DNA from: Arenibacter sp. F20364 | GTDB taxonomy: Bacteria; Bacteroidota; Bacteroidia; Flavobacteriales; Flavobacteriaceae | Direction: 5' to 3' | DNA length: 64,000 nt | Assembly: GCF_023015905.1 (NCBI RefSeq) | Contig: NZ_JALKBD010000004.1 | Span: forward strand, 1-64,000 | Shown: one piece after another, positions 1 through 7,817 of the stretch | Layout: every line of letters begins with the position of its first letter | Numbering within the stretch: position 1 is the first letter of the stretch | Program-made: the position numbers and the translations under genes | The notes under the pieces: model-generated | The model's database searches: none | What the model was told of the DNA's origin: nothing | The model's input: only the letters and a program-made list of their open reading frames with translations

Positions 1-80
1 GTTATATAACGAAACTACTAAAAAGAACGATAAATGGAACTAGGATAAGATATTTTTTTAGGGCATTTCGGTTGTACCGA

Positions 81-94
81 AAAACGGCCGTTTT
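81..94. repeat. Perfect palindrome AAAACGGCCGTTTT, copy 1
   Basis: This 14-bp perfect palindrome lies in the gene-free first 203 bases. A small inverted repeat (TTCGG/CCGAA) lies just before it, and the string CACTGTAGC follows about 100 bases later. The identical 14-mer recurs at 3995-4008, also followed by CACTGTAGC. A related half-site lies just upstream of the IS1182-family relic at 22.99 kb. It may be a decayed insertion-sequence end. Nothing else is recognised in bases 1-203. Confidence 0.6.
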
Positions 95-203
95 ATAGGA
101 CTAATACATCCTTTGTAAAATTCATAAAAGTTGGATAAAATTGTCAGCTTTATATTCCTATTCTGGTCAATGGCCATTTTCGCTCACTGTAGCCAATAAA
201 AAA

Positions 204-860
204 CTAAATTGCCTCGACCAAAATCCGACTAGAAATAGAATTACTCAAAACTTGTTCTGAGTGGTCACCATATGAAATGGTCATGCTCTTATCAAAAGAT
301 TCGATTTGGTGAATTAATATTTCACTGCCCAAGTGTATTTCTTTCTTATTCAAAAAAAGAAGAAAATCCGTTGAACTATCCCGTAGTGCCTTTAACTCAA
401 CCTTGGTACCTACTGAACACTCCGCCAGTGTTTTATAATTCCTTTTTACAATTTCCCCTTCTTTATTTGGAATAGGCGAACCATGTGGGTCAATGTTGGG
501 AAACCCTAACAGTTCGTCCATTCTGTCGAATAGATTTTCGGTTTTTATATGTTCCAATTCTTCGGCAATATCATGGACCTCTTCCCAACCGAACCCCATA
601 ATTTGAGACAAAAACATTTCTGACAATCTGTGCTTTCTAATCACCAACACCGCATTCTTTCTTCCCTCATTGGTCAGTTTTATCGGTTTATACTTTTCAT
701 ATTTGACCCAGCCGTTCTGGTGCATTTTCTTTACCATATTGTTGACCGTTGGCTTACTTAATTCCAAGTTGCGTCCCAGTTCCGACAAGGATATCTCTTC
801 ATTTTTGAGATGAAGATGATACAACGCCTTTAGATAATTTTCTTTTGCTTTCGTCGCCAT
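204..860 (-). CDS. DtxR/MntR-family metal-dependent transcriptional repressor
   Basis: Predicted metal-responsive DNA-binding repressor of 218 residues. The N-terminal winged helix (about residues 1-65, with LSELGRNLELSKPTVNNMV as the recognition region) is followed by the dimerisation and metal-binding domain (about 70-140; HRLSEMFL, HDIAEELEH and the NIDPHGSPIP segment are typical of the family). A C-terminal FeoA/SH3-like domain runs from about 145 to the end. A TTG codon lies two codons upstream, but the ATG at 860 is the natural start and gives MATKAKEN. The gene diverges from the di-haem/Rieske/porin operon. A 14-bp inverted repeat begins immediately before the start codon, which suggests autoregulation. 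Whether iron or manganese is sensed cannot be told from sequence. Confidence 0.9.
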   Translation of the reverse strand: MATKAKENYLKALYHLHLKNEEISLSELGRNLELSKPTVNNMVKKMHQNGWVKYEKYKPIKLTNEGRKNAVLVIRKHRLSEMFLSQIMGFGWEEVHDIAEELEHIKTENLFDRMDELLGFPNIDPHGSPIPNKEGEIVKRNYKTLAECSVGTKVELKALRDSSTDFLLFLNKKEIHLGSEILIHQIESFDKSMTISYGDHSEQVLSNSISSRILVEAI

Positions 861-898
861 TGACAAATAATTTTTAACAAAGATAAAATTATTTGTCA
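861..898. promoter_or_regulatory. Inverted repeat in the DtxR/di-haem intergenic region
   Basis: Perfect 14-bp arms TGACAAATAATTTT (861-874) and AAAATTATTTGTCA (885-898) are separated by 10 bases and abut the DtxR-family start codon. The position fits an autoregulatory operator or promoter region for the regulator gene. Function is inferred. Confidence 0.6.
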
Positions 899-903
899 GT
901 AAA

Positions 904-935
904 ATTGTTAGAGATATCTAACTTATATATATTTG
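904..935 (+). promoter_or_regulatory. Bacteroidetes-type promoter with embedded DtxR-like operator
   Basis: A -7 element TATATTTG (928-935) matches the Bacteroidetes TAnnTTTG consensus. ATTG at 904-907 sits 20 bases upstream as a -33 element. Between them lies the inverted repeat GTTAGA (907-912) - GATA - TCTAAC (917-922), which resembles known DtxR/MntR-family operators in layout. A repressor bound there would block the promoter. The location also implies that translation of the next gene starts at the ATG at 964, not at the ATG at 937, which nearly touches the -7 box. Confidence 0.65.
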
Positions 936-963
936 CATGTCTAACATTTATAGCAAATTAATA

Positions 964-2163
964 ATGACCATAAAGAATATTGTAGTATATACAATTTTAT
1001 CAAGCCTACTGGTATTGTCATCTTGTGAAAAGTTTGAGCCACAGGCCCCGCTTGAAGAAGAACTTTTGGATGGTCCTATCGCAGGATTGACCACTGCCCA
1101 ATCTGCACAGTTTTTGGCAGGAGATATAGCGTTCAATGATGACATATTCACTTCTCAAACCGGACTGGGACCTGTATTTGTAGCTACGAGCTGTGGCAGT
1201 TGCCATGCGGGGGATGGCAAGGGAACGCCCTTTACCACACTCACCCGTTTTGGCCAGACCGATGGTACTGGCAATCAATTTTTACATTTGGGTGGCCCGC
1301 AATTACAAAATAGGGCGATACCGGGATACACTCCGGAAACCATTCCGTCTGGAGCCACTTTTTCAAAATTTACACCTCCCGCCATTACCGGACTTGGATT
1401 TTTGCAATATGTTACGGATGAGACTATTTTGGCCTTGGCAGATCCTGAGGACCTGGACGGGGACGGCATTTCGGGAAGACCGAACTGGATGGCCCTTGCC
1501 GACTATCTTATTCCCGCTGCCAACGCTATTTCACAAGAAGGGGACTACATTCACAGGTTTGGTAAAAAAGCCGCAGCCTATGATTTGCTCCACCAAACGG
1601 TTCTTGCGTACAATCAAGATATGGGAATCACTTCTACTTTCGAGCCAATCGATGTCTATACGGGATTGAGTATTGACCCTGAAGTCTCTGATAAAATAGT
1701 TAGGGACGTTGTAGCTTATATCAATACACTAAAGGCACCGATACAACGGGATAAAGAAGAGGCCCGGATATTGAACGGTAAATCTATTTTCTCCCAAATC
1801 AACTGTGCTTCTTGCCATATTCCGGAACTGACAACGGGTAATTCCCCGATCGAAGCACTTTCGAACAAGACATTTTCCCCATATACGGATCTATTGTTGC
1901 ACGATATGGGCCCTGGGCTTGATGATGGCTATACGGAAGGAAGCGCATTAACATCGGAATGGCGTACACCACCACTTTGGGGACTTGGGCTCTCGCCCAC
2001 CACCCAAGGCGGGCAGTATTTTTTATTACATGATGGCAGGGCAAAAAGTATTGAGGAAGCTATTTTACTGCATGGAGGGGAAGCCGACAATAGTAAAAAT
2101 GAGTTTCTGGACCTAAGCCGATCCGAAAAAGAAGATTTGATCAAATTCTTGGAATCGTTATAA
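964..2163 (+). CDS. Di-haem oxidoreductase (DHOR, DUF1111/COG3488) lipoprotein
   Basis: Secreted c-type di-haem protein of about 399 residues. A lipoprotein signal ends in VLSSC, with the lipid cysteine at residue 21. Haem-binding motifs are CGSCH (77-81) and CASCH (281-285, followed by IPEL as is usual in this family). Other family hallmarks are LLLHDMGPGL, EWRTPPLWGLG and the late LHDGRAKSIEEAILLHGGEA block. The family is related to bacterial cytochrome c peroxidases; DHOR proteins are often linked to iron uptake or periplasmic electron transfer. An in-frame ATG at 937 would extend the protein by nine residues but lies against the promoter -7 box. The next gene starts three bases after the stop codon. 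Predicted substrate: unknown. Confidence 0.88.
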   Translation: MTIKNIVVYTILSSLLVLSSCEKFEPQAPLEEELLDGPIAGLTTAQSAQFLAGDIAFNDDIFTSQTGLGPVFVATSCGSCHAGDGKGTPFTTLTRFGQTDGTGNQFLHLGGPQLQNRAIPGYTPETIPSGATFSKFTPPAITGLGFLQYVTDETILALADPEDLDGDGISGRPNWMALADYLIPAANAISQEGDYIHRFGKKAAAYDLLHQTVLAYNQDMGITSTFEPIDVYTGLSIDPEVSDKIVRDVVAYINTLKAPIQRDKEEARILNGKSIFSQINCASCHIPELTTGNSPIEALSNKTFSPYTDLLLHDMGPGLDDGYTEGSALTSEWRTPPLWGLGLSPTTQGGQYFLLHDGRAKSIEEAILLHGGEADNSKNEFLDLSRSEKEDLIKFLESL

Positions 2164-2166
2164 ACT

Positions 2167-2601
2167 ATGGAGAGAAATGAATTTATAAAAACGTGTGGCT
2201 ATGCCTGTATCGGTGCTTCTTCTATAGGGATGTTGCTTCAAAGTTGTGTTTCCAACAAAAGTATAACGGCCAACATTGAAAACGAAAACTTGGTGGTACC
2301 CATTTCCGATTTTTTGAAAGATGAAGCCTACCTAAAATATATTATTGTTAGAAATAATAATTTACGGTTCCCTATTTATGTCTTTCGTTTTTCGGAAAAT
2401 GAATATACGGCCCTATACCTGCAATGTACCCACCAGGGAAATGAATTGAATGCCTATGGTGATAAGCTGGTATGCCCGGCGCACGGAAGCGAATTCAACA
2501 ACAAAGGCATGGTGACCAATGGTCCTGCGACGGACCCGTTAAGGTCATTTCCGATCCAAATTTCCAATCCGAACATTCTTATTTCATTAAAAAAAGCATG
2601 A
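2167..2601 (+). CDS. Rieske [2Fe-2S] domain lipoprotein
   Basis: Small extracytoplasmic electron carrier of 144 residues. The N-terminus is hydrophobic and ends in LLQSC, compatible with lipidation. Cluster ligands are visible as C87-T-H89 and C103-P-A-H106 (CTHQG ... CPAHGSEF), the normal two Cys/two His arrangement of Rieske proteins. It lies between the di-haem lipoprotein (3-base gap) and the porin (ATGA overlap), so the three are almost certainly co-translated. I infer that it shuttles electrons to or from the di-haem protein at the cell surface or in the periplasm; the partner is not proven. Confidence 0.88.
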   Translation: MERNEFIKTCGYACIGASSIGMLLQSCVSNKSITANIENENLVVPISDFLKDEAYLKYIIVRNNNLRFPIYVFRFSENEYTALYLQCTHQGNELNAYGDKLVCPAHGSEFNNKGMVTNGPATDPLRSFPIQISNPNILISLKKA

Positions 2602-3821
2602 AACTAATAATTACAATATCGTTACAGCTTCTATCAGTGTTGTCATATGCACAAATAGATACTACACTTTTCAAAAGAACAAAAATAGATACAACAAAAC
2701 AGCATTTGAACATGGATGCGGCTTATGGCCGTCCTTTTTTGAGCTATGGAAAAATGCCCGTTTCAGTGGGGGGGTATGCGGAGGTAAATTGGCAACGTTT
2801 GGGCACCGATGGCGTCTCGGAAGGGCACCAATTTCAAATGAGAAGAATGACCCTGTTCGTCGCTTCCTCAATTGGTAATAAAATAAAATTTTTAAGTGAA
2901 TTGGAATTTGAGGAAGGGGGTAAGGAAATAGCCATTGAATTTGCTTCCTTGGATGTAGAATTTCACCCATTGCTGAATTTGAGAGGCGGGATCATCATGA
3001 ACCCTATCGGAGCTTTCAATCAAAATCACGATGGCCCCAAATGGGAGTTTACGGACCGGCCGATCTCAGCAACCCAATTGCTTCCAGCTACCTGGAGCAA
3101 TGCCGGTTTTGGCCTTTTCGGAAAAATGTACCAAAATGACTGGATGTTCGGTTACGAATTCTATTTGTCCGGAGGGTTCGATGGTTCCATAATAGATAAT
3201 TCCGAAAACAAAACTTTTTTGCCAGCTTCCAAATCCAACATTGAACGCTTTGAGGAGTCGGCAAGTGGAACGCCGCTGAGCACGGCAAAAATAGCGGTGA
3301 GACATACCAAATTTGGAGAATTGGGCCTATCCTATATGGGGGGTATTTACAATAATTTCGAGGATGATGGCATTGTTTTGGATGAAAAAAGACGACTGAA
3401 CGTATATGCTATAGATTACAATACAACATTGCCAAAACTGAACACTTTTATAACTGGGGAATGGGCCTGGGTAAATGTGGATGTGCCAGAAACTTTTACC
3501 CAACAATTTGGAAACAGACAACACGGTGGATTTTTGGACGTAGTGCAACCTATTTTAAAGCGCGAAATATTTGATTGGGAAAAGGCAACATTAAATTTTG
3601 CCTGTAGGTTCGAGTATGTTGATTGGAACGTAGGTACTTTCAAAGAAACGGGAGATAACATGGGCGAAGCCCTTTGGAGTATTATACCTGCTATTAGTTT
3701 CAGACCTTCCCCACAAACAGTCTTTCGTTTAAATTACCGTATACAGAGACAAAAGGATATACTTGATAATGACCCGGCTAAAACTGCGGGATTTAGTTTT
3801 GGTATTTCTTCCTATTTTTGA
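2598..3821 (+). CDS. Outer-membrane porin, OprO/OprP-like beta barrel
   Basis: Predicted beta-barrel outer-membrane porin of 407 residues. The start at 2598 overlaps the Rieske stop codon as ATGA and gives a clean signal peptide (MKLIITISLQ... SYAQ). Features typical of phosphate-selective-porin-type proteins include the GYAEVNWQ strand, HQFQMRRMTLFVASSI, the ELEFEEGGKEIAIEFASLDVE region and NPIGAFNQNHDGPKWEFTDRP. The end is a phenylalanine-terminated strand (GISSYF), as expected for Omp85-inserted proteins. A longer frame that starts inside the Rieske gene has no signal sequence. In this operon it may supply the pore for a surface redox complex; its true substrate is unknown. Confidence 0.85.
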   Translation: MKLIITISLQLLSVLSYAQIDTTLFKRTKIDTTKQHLNMDAAYGRPFLSYGKMPVSVGGYAEVNWQRLGTDGVSEGHQFQMRRMTLFVASSIGNKIKFLSELEFEEGGKEIAIEFASLDVEFHPLLNLRGGIIMNPIGAFNQNHDGPKWEFTDRPISATQLLPATWSNAGFGLFGKMYQNDWMFGYEFYLSGGFDGSIIDNSENKTFLPASKSNIERFEESASGTPLSTAKIAVRHTKFGELGLSYMGGIYNNFEDDGIVLDEKRRLNVYAIDYNTTLPKLNTFITGEWAWVNVDVPETFTQQFGNRQHGGFLDVVQPILKREIFDWEKATLNFACRFEYVDWNVGTFKETGDNMGEALWSIIPAISFRPSPQTVFRLNYRIQRQKDILDNDPAKTAGFSFGISSYF

Positions 3822-4374
3822 TTGAAGGTGGTTATTTGGGTCACTAAAAATGAAAAAAGCATCTACGTCTAAGCTTGATAAGGGATAACGCTTGCGATCG
3901 GTCTTGATGAAAATATGTTCAGTGCTGGCCAAACCAATAATTAAACAAAACGAGTGTTTTTTGGAATCCTACCCATACTTCAAACCAGTTTCGTAAAACG
4001 GCCGTTTTATCTATCGAAATCTGAAAAATAACGTCCACTGTAGCACCAAAAACCGCAAAATTTTAATGATTGGAGTTGTTGAGTTTAGGAGGGCCATCTA
4101 GAAAATCCTTTAATCTTTTTTCAATTGCTTCTTCATGTGAAATTGTATTTCCTGCCTATGCTTCTGACATCGTTGCCATACCTGTTGGGAAACCGGCCTA
4201 TTAAGCCAAGGAATGAATATGAACGAAGATCAGACCGGAATTCAATTGTTTTGCCGATCCCATGGCATAATCCATTGCATTACTTAAGATATGGCTAAAA
4301 CCTACCAATATCAAAATCGTTTTTACTTGCACTATATTTATTTTATGTGATTATCAATAATTATAATAATTTTT
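3822..4374. other. Gene-poor spacer between the two metal loci
   Basis: No convincing gene lies here. The only structure seen is the palindrome and IS-end-like segment at about 3975-4060. A GTG-initiated frame of about 43 codons on the minus strand (around 4210-4340) encodes one hydrophobic stretch but no recognisable domain. The spacer separates the DtxR/porin operon from the heavy-metal island. Confidence 0.5.
3975..4060. repeat. Palindrome copy 2 within an IS1182-end-like segment
   Basis: AAAACGGCCGTTTT recurs at 3995-4008. The upstream bases TTCAAACCAGTTTCGTAAAAC closely match those at 22.98 kb (same string with TTTTG in place of TTTCG). Downstream, GAAATCTG followed by an A-rich run and AACG resembles GAAATCTGCAAAAAACCG before the IS1182-family transposase relic. 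I read it as a leftover insertion-sequence end, not a functional gene element. Confidence 0.45.
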
Positions 4375-4557
4375 TTAGTGAAAAAGGAGATAAAAAAAGT
4401 AAAAAATAGCCTCATAAAAGAATAGGGCAAGTACAACAATGAAGATTGTTACTATAGCCAGAATACCAAGTATTTTATCTTTTTTGGTTATGGTATTTAC
4501 CATAGGTTTTTCATTTTTTTTCTTTTCTCTTCTCTTTCTACGATTTTGCGACATCAT
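4375..4557 (-). CDS. Small basic single-pass membrane protein, hypothetical
   Basis: About 60 residues: a lysine/arginine-rich N-terminus (QNRRKRREKKKNEK) followed by one strongly hydrophobic segment near the C-terminus (ILGILAIVTIFIVVLALFFYE). It begins at overlapping ATG codons around 4557, abutting the stop of the ZntA-type ATPase, so it would be the last gene of that transcript. No family recognised. Small membrane proteins often accompany P-type pumps, but a role here is only inferred; it could also be a chance frame. Confidence 0.45.
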   Translation of the reverse strand: MMSQNRRKRREKKKNEKPMVNTITKKDKILGILAIVTIFIVVLALFFYEAIFYFFYLLFH

Positions 4558-4559
4558 TT

Positions 4560-6539
4560 TTATTTCCATTTCATCTTCTGCAATCTTACCGCATTTAAAA
4601 TGGCCAACAAAGCAACCCCCACATCAGCAAAAACAGCTTCCCACATCGTGGCCATTCCCAACACTCCCAGTGCCATTACCATCACTTTTACACCAAAGGC
4701 AAGACCAATGTTCTGCCAAACGACTTGTCTTGTCGAGCGCCCTATTTTGATGGCTCTTGCAATCTTTGAAGGCTGGTCTGTCTGAATAATGACATCTGCC
4801 GTCTCGATGGCGACATCACTGCCCAAACCACCCATTGCAATACCCACATCACTTGCCGCCAAGACGGGCGCATCGTTGATACCATCGCCTATAAAGGCGA
4901 CTTTGGTATCGGATTGCTTCTTTAACGTTTCGACCTCGTTCAGCTTATCTTCCGGTAAAAGACCGCCTTTTGCCCAATCGATTTTTAATTCTTTTGCGAC
5001 CTGTTGGGTTATGGAATCCTTGTCACCCGAAAGCATAATAATCTTGGAAATACCTGATTCCCTAATTTGCTTTATGGCCTGATGCGCATCTTCCTTTAGT
5101 TCATCGGCAATGGTCACGTATCCTGCAAATTTCCCATCAATGGCGACCATGACGATAGACTCAACAATGCTTTCGGTTTCAGAAGGGACATCAATGCCAT
5201 TGGAAGTCATCAATGCCATATTCCCCACTACAATGGTTTTCCCGTTAACCGTTCCTTTCAATCCTTTTCCTGCAATTTCCGATACCTCCACGGCCTTGTA
5301 TTCTAATCCTTCTACCTTATAATCAAGTATCGCCTTGGCAATGGGATGGGTGGATTGTTTTTCCATTGCCATCAGGTATTTCATAAATTCAGCTTCCGTA
5401 AAAGTGGTGCTATTTATGACTTCCTTGATTTTAAAGACTCCTTGGGTAATGGTGCCTGTCTTGTCCATTACTATGGTATTCACTTTGGTCATTGCATCGA
5501 GGAAGGAGGCACCTTTGAACAGGATTCCATTTCGGGAAGCTGCACCGAGACCACCGAAATAACCGAGAGGAATTGAAATTACCAGTGCACATGGACACGA
5601 AATCACAAGAAATATCAAAGCGCGGTACAACCAGTCCCTAAATTCATATACGTCAACGAGGAAATAGGGCAGGAACGTTAGGGCAATAGCAAGAAAGACA
5701 ACAATGGGCGTATAAACACGAGCGAACTTCCTGATGAACAATTCCGTTTTGGACTTTCGGGCCGTGGCATTTTGAACCATATCGAGGATTCGAGCGATGG
5801 AACTATCCTTGAATTCCTTGGTGGTTTCGATTTCAATAACGCCATCCAGATTGACGCTTCCTGCAAATACTTTTTCGCCCTTTGCAATCGTATCAGGTTT
5901 GCTTTCGCCAGTTAATGCCGCTGTATTGAACGAGCCTTTTTCGGAAAGCAAAATACCATCCAAAGGGATTTTTTCGCCCACACGGACTTGCACTTTCTCG
6001 CCAATGGCGACGGTTTCGGGATTTACAGAAACATAATTGTTGTTCCTATAGACCAAGGCTTCATTCGGTCTTACATCCAGTAGAGCCTTGATGCTTCCCT
6101 TGGCTCTTTTAACGGCAGCACTTTGAAACAATTCGCCGACCGCATAAAATAACATTACTGCTACACCTTCGGGATATTGGCCAATGGCGAATGCACCAAG
6201 GGTGGCAATGGACATTAACAGGAATTCGGTAAAGAAATCGCCTTTTTTAATGCTGTTCCAGCCTTCCATTATTACTGGAAAACCAACAGGGAGGTATGCA
6301 ACAACGTACCATAATATCCTTATCCTACCCTCAAAATGCGGAAATGTCCCTAAATAATCAAAAAGTATGGCCGCCATCAACATTATGAAACTGACAACTG
6401 CAGGGATGTAGGGTCTGATATTTATCTTGCTGGTGGGTTCTACCTGCGGAATTTCCATAGTTTCACAGCACCCGTTTTCAAGATTCTGGGTAGAACAATT
6501 TATTTTCTCGCCGTTTATTTTTGATTTCCTGTTTTTCAT
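4560..6539 (-). CDS. P1B-2-type heavy-metal ATPase (ZntA/CadA-like, Zn/Cd/Pb efflux)
   Basis: ATP-driven export of soft divalent cations from cytosol to periplasm. The 659-residue protein has the CPC motif (SCPCALV, C315-P-C317), phosphorylation loop DKTGT, TGES, the STHP motif and GDGINDAP. Family-specific metal ligands appear as a lysine in the seventh membrane helix (FGVKVMVMALG) and aspartate in FADVGVALLAILNAVRL, matching the Lys/Asp pair of E. coli ZntA. The N-terminus lacks an HMA domain and has a short cysteine-rich tail (CSTQNLENGCCE), unlike most ZntA/CadA proteins. It is downstream of a STAS gene (79-base gap) in the metal island. Confidence 0.92.
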   Translation of the reverse strand: MKNRKSKINGEKINCSTQNLENGCCETMEIPQVEPTSKINIRPYIPAVVSFIMLMAAILFDYLGTFPHFEGRIRILWYVVAYLPVGFPVIMEGWNSIKKGDFFTEFLLMSIATLGAFAIGQYPEGVAVMLFYAVGELFQSAAVKRAKGSIKALLDVRPNEALVYRNNNYVSVNPETVAIGEKVQVRVGEKIPLDGILLSEKGSFNTAALTGESKPDTIAKGEKVFAGSVNLDGVIEIETTKEFKDSSIARILDMVQNATARKSKTELFIRKFARVYTPIVVFLAIALTFLPYFLVDVYEFRDWLYRALIFLVISCPCALVISIPLGYFGGLGAASRNGILFKGASFLDAMTKVNTIVMDKTGTITQGVFKIKEVINSTTFTEAEFMKYLMAMEKQSTHPIAKAILDYKVEGLEYKAVEVSEIAGKGLKGTVNGKTIVVGNMALMTSNGIDVPSETESIVESIVMVAIDGKFAGYVTIADELKEDAHQAIKQIRESGISKIIMLSGDKDSITQQVAKELKIDWAKGGLLPEDKLNEVETLKKQSDTKVAFIGDGINDAPVLAASDVGIAMGGLGSDVAIETADVIIQTDQPSKIARAIKIGRSTRQVVWQNIGLAFGVKVMVMALGVLGMATMWEAVFADVGVALLAILNAVRLQKMKWK

Positions 6540-6618
6540 TTTTTATTCTTTACCGACATCCTAGAATACGTGGTTGTCGTTCGCTTTTATATAACAAATA
6601 CTTGGATCGTTGGCGCCT

Positions 6619-6975
6619 TTATTCTTCTACCCACTTTTTTGCAGTTTCTTTATCTTCCAAATCAAAATATTTGATCTTGGCGTTCGTAAAGGGTTTCATA
6701 AACTGCGTTATCCACTCCTGCCATTTTTTGTTGCCCACCATCGCTATTTTTTCATAATCCCTGGCGTGGGCCGTGTCCATTTTTAGGTCTTCCCATAATC
6801 CGGGAAGATCCCAGCCCGTAAAATTTTCCATTTCAAAATACCAACGAACCTTCATTCCCCTGTCCAATATGGCATGGATAAGCGGATGGATTTTTTCGAT
6901 ATCTTCTTTTCCCAATTTCCCCGAAGCATTTGTTTCAATAATATTTTTATCTTTTAATTCGATTATCTGTAACAT
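6619..6975 (-). CDS. SpoIIAA-like (STAS fold) protein, copy 1
   Basis: Cytosolic protein of 118 residues resembling the SpoIIAA-like/DUF3478 family. Features are the central RWYFEMENFTGWDLPGLWED region and the C-terminal KIKYFDLEDKETAKKWVEE. No phosphorylatable partner kinase is encoded nearby. It lies between a Fur gene and the ZntA-type ATPase. A clear paralogue sits at 11986-12348, also directly downstream of a Fur gene. STAS/SpoIIAA-like domains bind ligands or lipids in some systems; a metal-related function here is inference from repeated context. Confidence 0.8.
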   Translation of the reverse strand: MLQIIELKDKNIIETNASGKLGKEDIEKIHPLIHAILDRGMKVRWYFEMENFTGWDLPGLWEDLKMDTAHARDYEKIAMVGNKKWQEWITQFMKPFTNAKIKYFDLEDKETAKKWVEE

Positions 6976-7303
6976 TTTATATAGTTTTTAATTAATTATT
7001 ATCCCTTTAGATCGTAAATCCATTCCTTAGCTTTTTTTCGGTGTAATTTTTTTTTCAGGATTAGTTTCTTGACAATTTGAGCCCCTTATATTTAACTCTT
7101 GGTTCAAGGGAATCAAGGTCGGTTTAAAATCTTCAAACATTCAGTCTATCTTGTTCAGTTATTTTTATCAACGCCATGGCTAAATTTTATTTCTTGCCAT
7201 TTTCCCTTTTACAATTCCACGTTCCATAACTTCTTCCTTGGCAAATTGGTTCGTTTTATGGTATTCTCTAGTATATTTTATAGGCTATGGCATAAGGTTA
7301 TCA
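6976..7303. promoter_or_regulatory. Intergenic region upstream of STAS1-ZntA with recurrent half-sites
   Basis: No gene of convincing quality. On the minus strand, ACCTTGATTC-N4-GAACC occurs at about 7101-7119; ACCTTGATTC-N5-GAACC occurs on the plus strand just upstream of the Fur gene (about 7785-7804). These may be operator sites for one of the Fur regulators. A short minus-strand frame of about 37 codons here shows no family features. Confidence 0.35.
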
Positions 7304-7780
7304 TCAAGTACGTTGAACATTTTTCTCTGTCCATAAAGATTCGTTTCTCATTTTTGATAATTTCCGCAAACATTTTTTACATATTCCTCTTAACACCAGA
7401 TTAACGCCTTGCGTTTGGTACTGGGCAGGTAAACAATCTTCTGGCATTCTGCTGGGCAAACAGGTGGTCTCCAAACATTGTGTGCAATGAAAATGCAGAT
7501 GCAGGTCTTTTTTGCCGGCGTCTTCAGAAATCGCATATTTTGCCACTCCCGTCCCATCATTGATCTGATGGATCAACCCTTTATCCTCAAAAATCTTGAG
7601 ATTGCGATAAAAGGTCGTTCTGTTTGCTGTTTTATTGGTTTCGCTCTTTTGAACAAAAGCCTTTTTCAAATCGGAAAAGGACACGGCACTTTGTTTCCTT
7701 TTCAGGAACTTGTATATCTTCGACCTCATTTGAGTGGGACGAATACCGTGATACGATAATATTTTTTCCGTTTTGGTCAT
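7304..7780 (-). CDS. Fur-family transcriptional regulator, copy 1
   Basis: Ferric-uptake-type repressor of 158 residues. The N-terminal winged helix includes GIRPTQMRSKIYKFL and TANRTTFYRNLKIFEDKGLIH. The C-terminal regulatory domain carries HLHFHCTQC and a later CKKC, the usual structural zinc pairs, so the fold should be intact. It lies 37 bases downstream of the P1B-4 ATPase on the same strand. Together with STAS1 it forms a pair repeated at 11986-12815. Metal specificity (Zn-, Fe- or other) cannot be assigned; the neighbourhood favours zinc or a related divalent metal. Confidence 0.9.
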   Translation of the reverse strand: MTKTEKILSYHGIRPTQMRSKIYKFLKRKQSAVSFSDLKKAFVQKSETNKTANRTTFYRNLKIFEDKGLIHQINDGTGVAKYAISEDAGKKDLHLHFHCTQCLETTCLPSRMPEDCLPAQYQTQGVNLVLRGICKKCLRKLSKMRNESLWTEKNVQRT

Positions 7781-7817
7781 TTTAACCTTGATTCAAAAGG
7801 AACCATTTTCATTAAAT

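Noticed and set aside
1193-1669. 158-codon plus-strand frame inside the di-haem gene
   Set aside because: It overlaps a well-supported gene in another frame and has no domain or start context.
4210-4345. GTG-initiated hydrophobic minus-strand frame of about 43 codons
   Set aside because: No recognisable domain, no good ribosome-binding context; could be a degraded tail of something but cannot be supported.
7010-7145. 37-codon minus-strand frame upstream of STAS1
   Set aside because: No family match and it covers the putative operator region.
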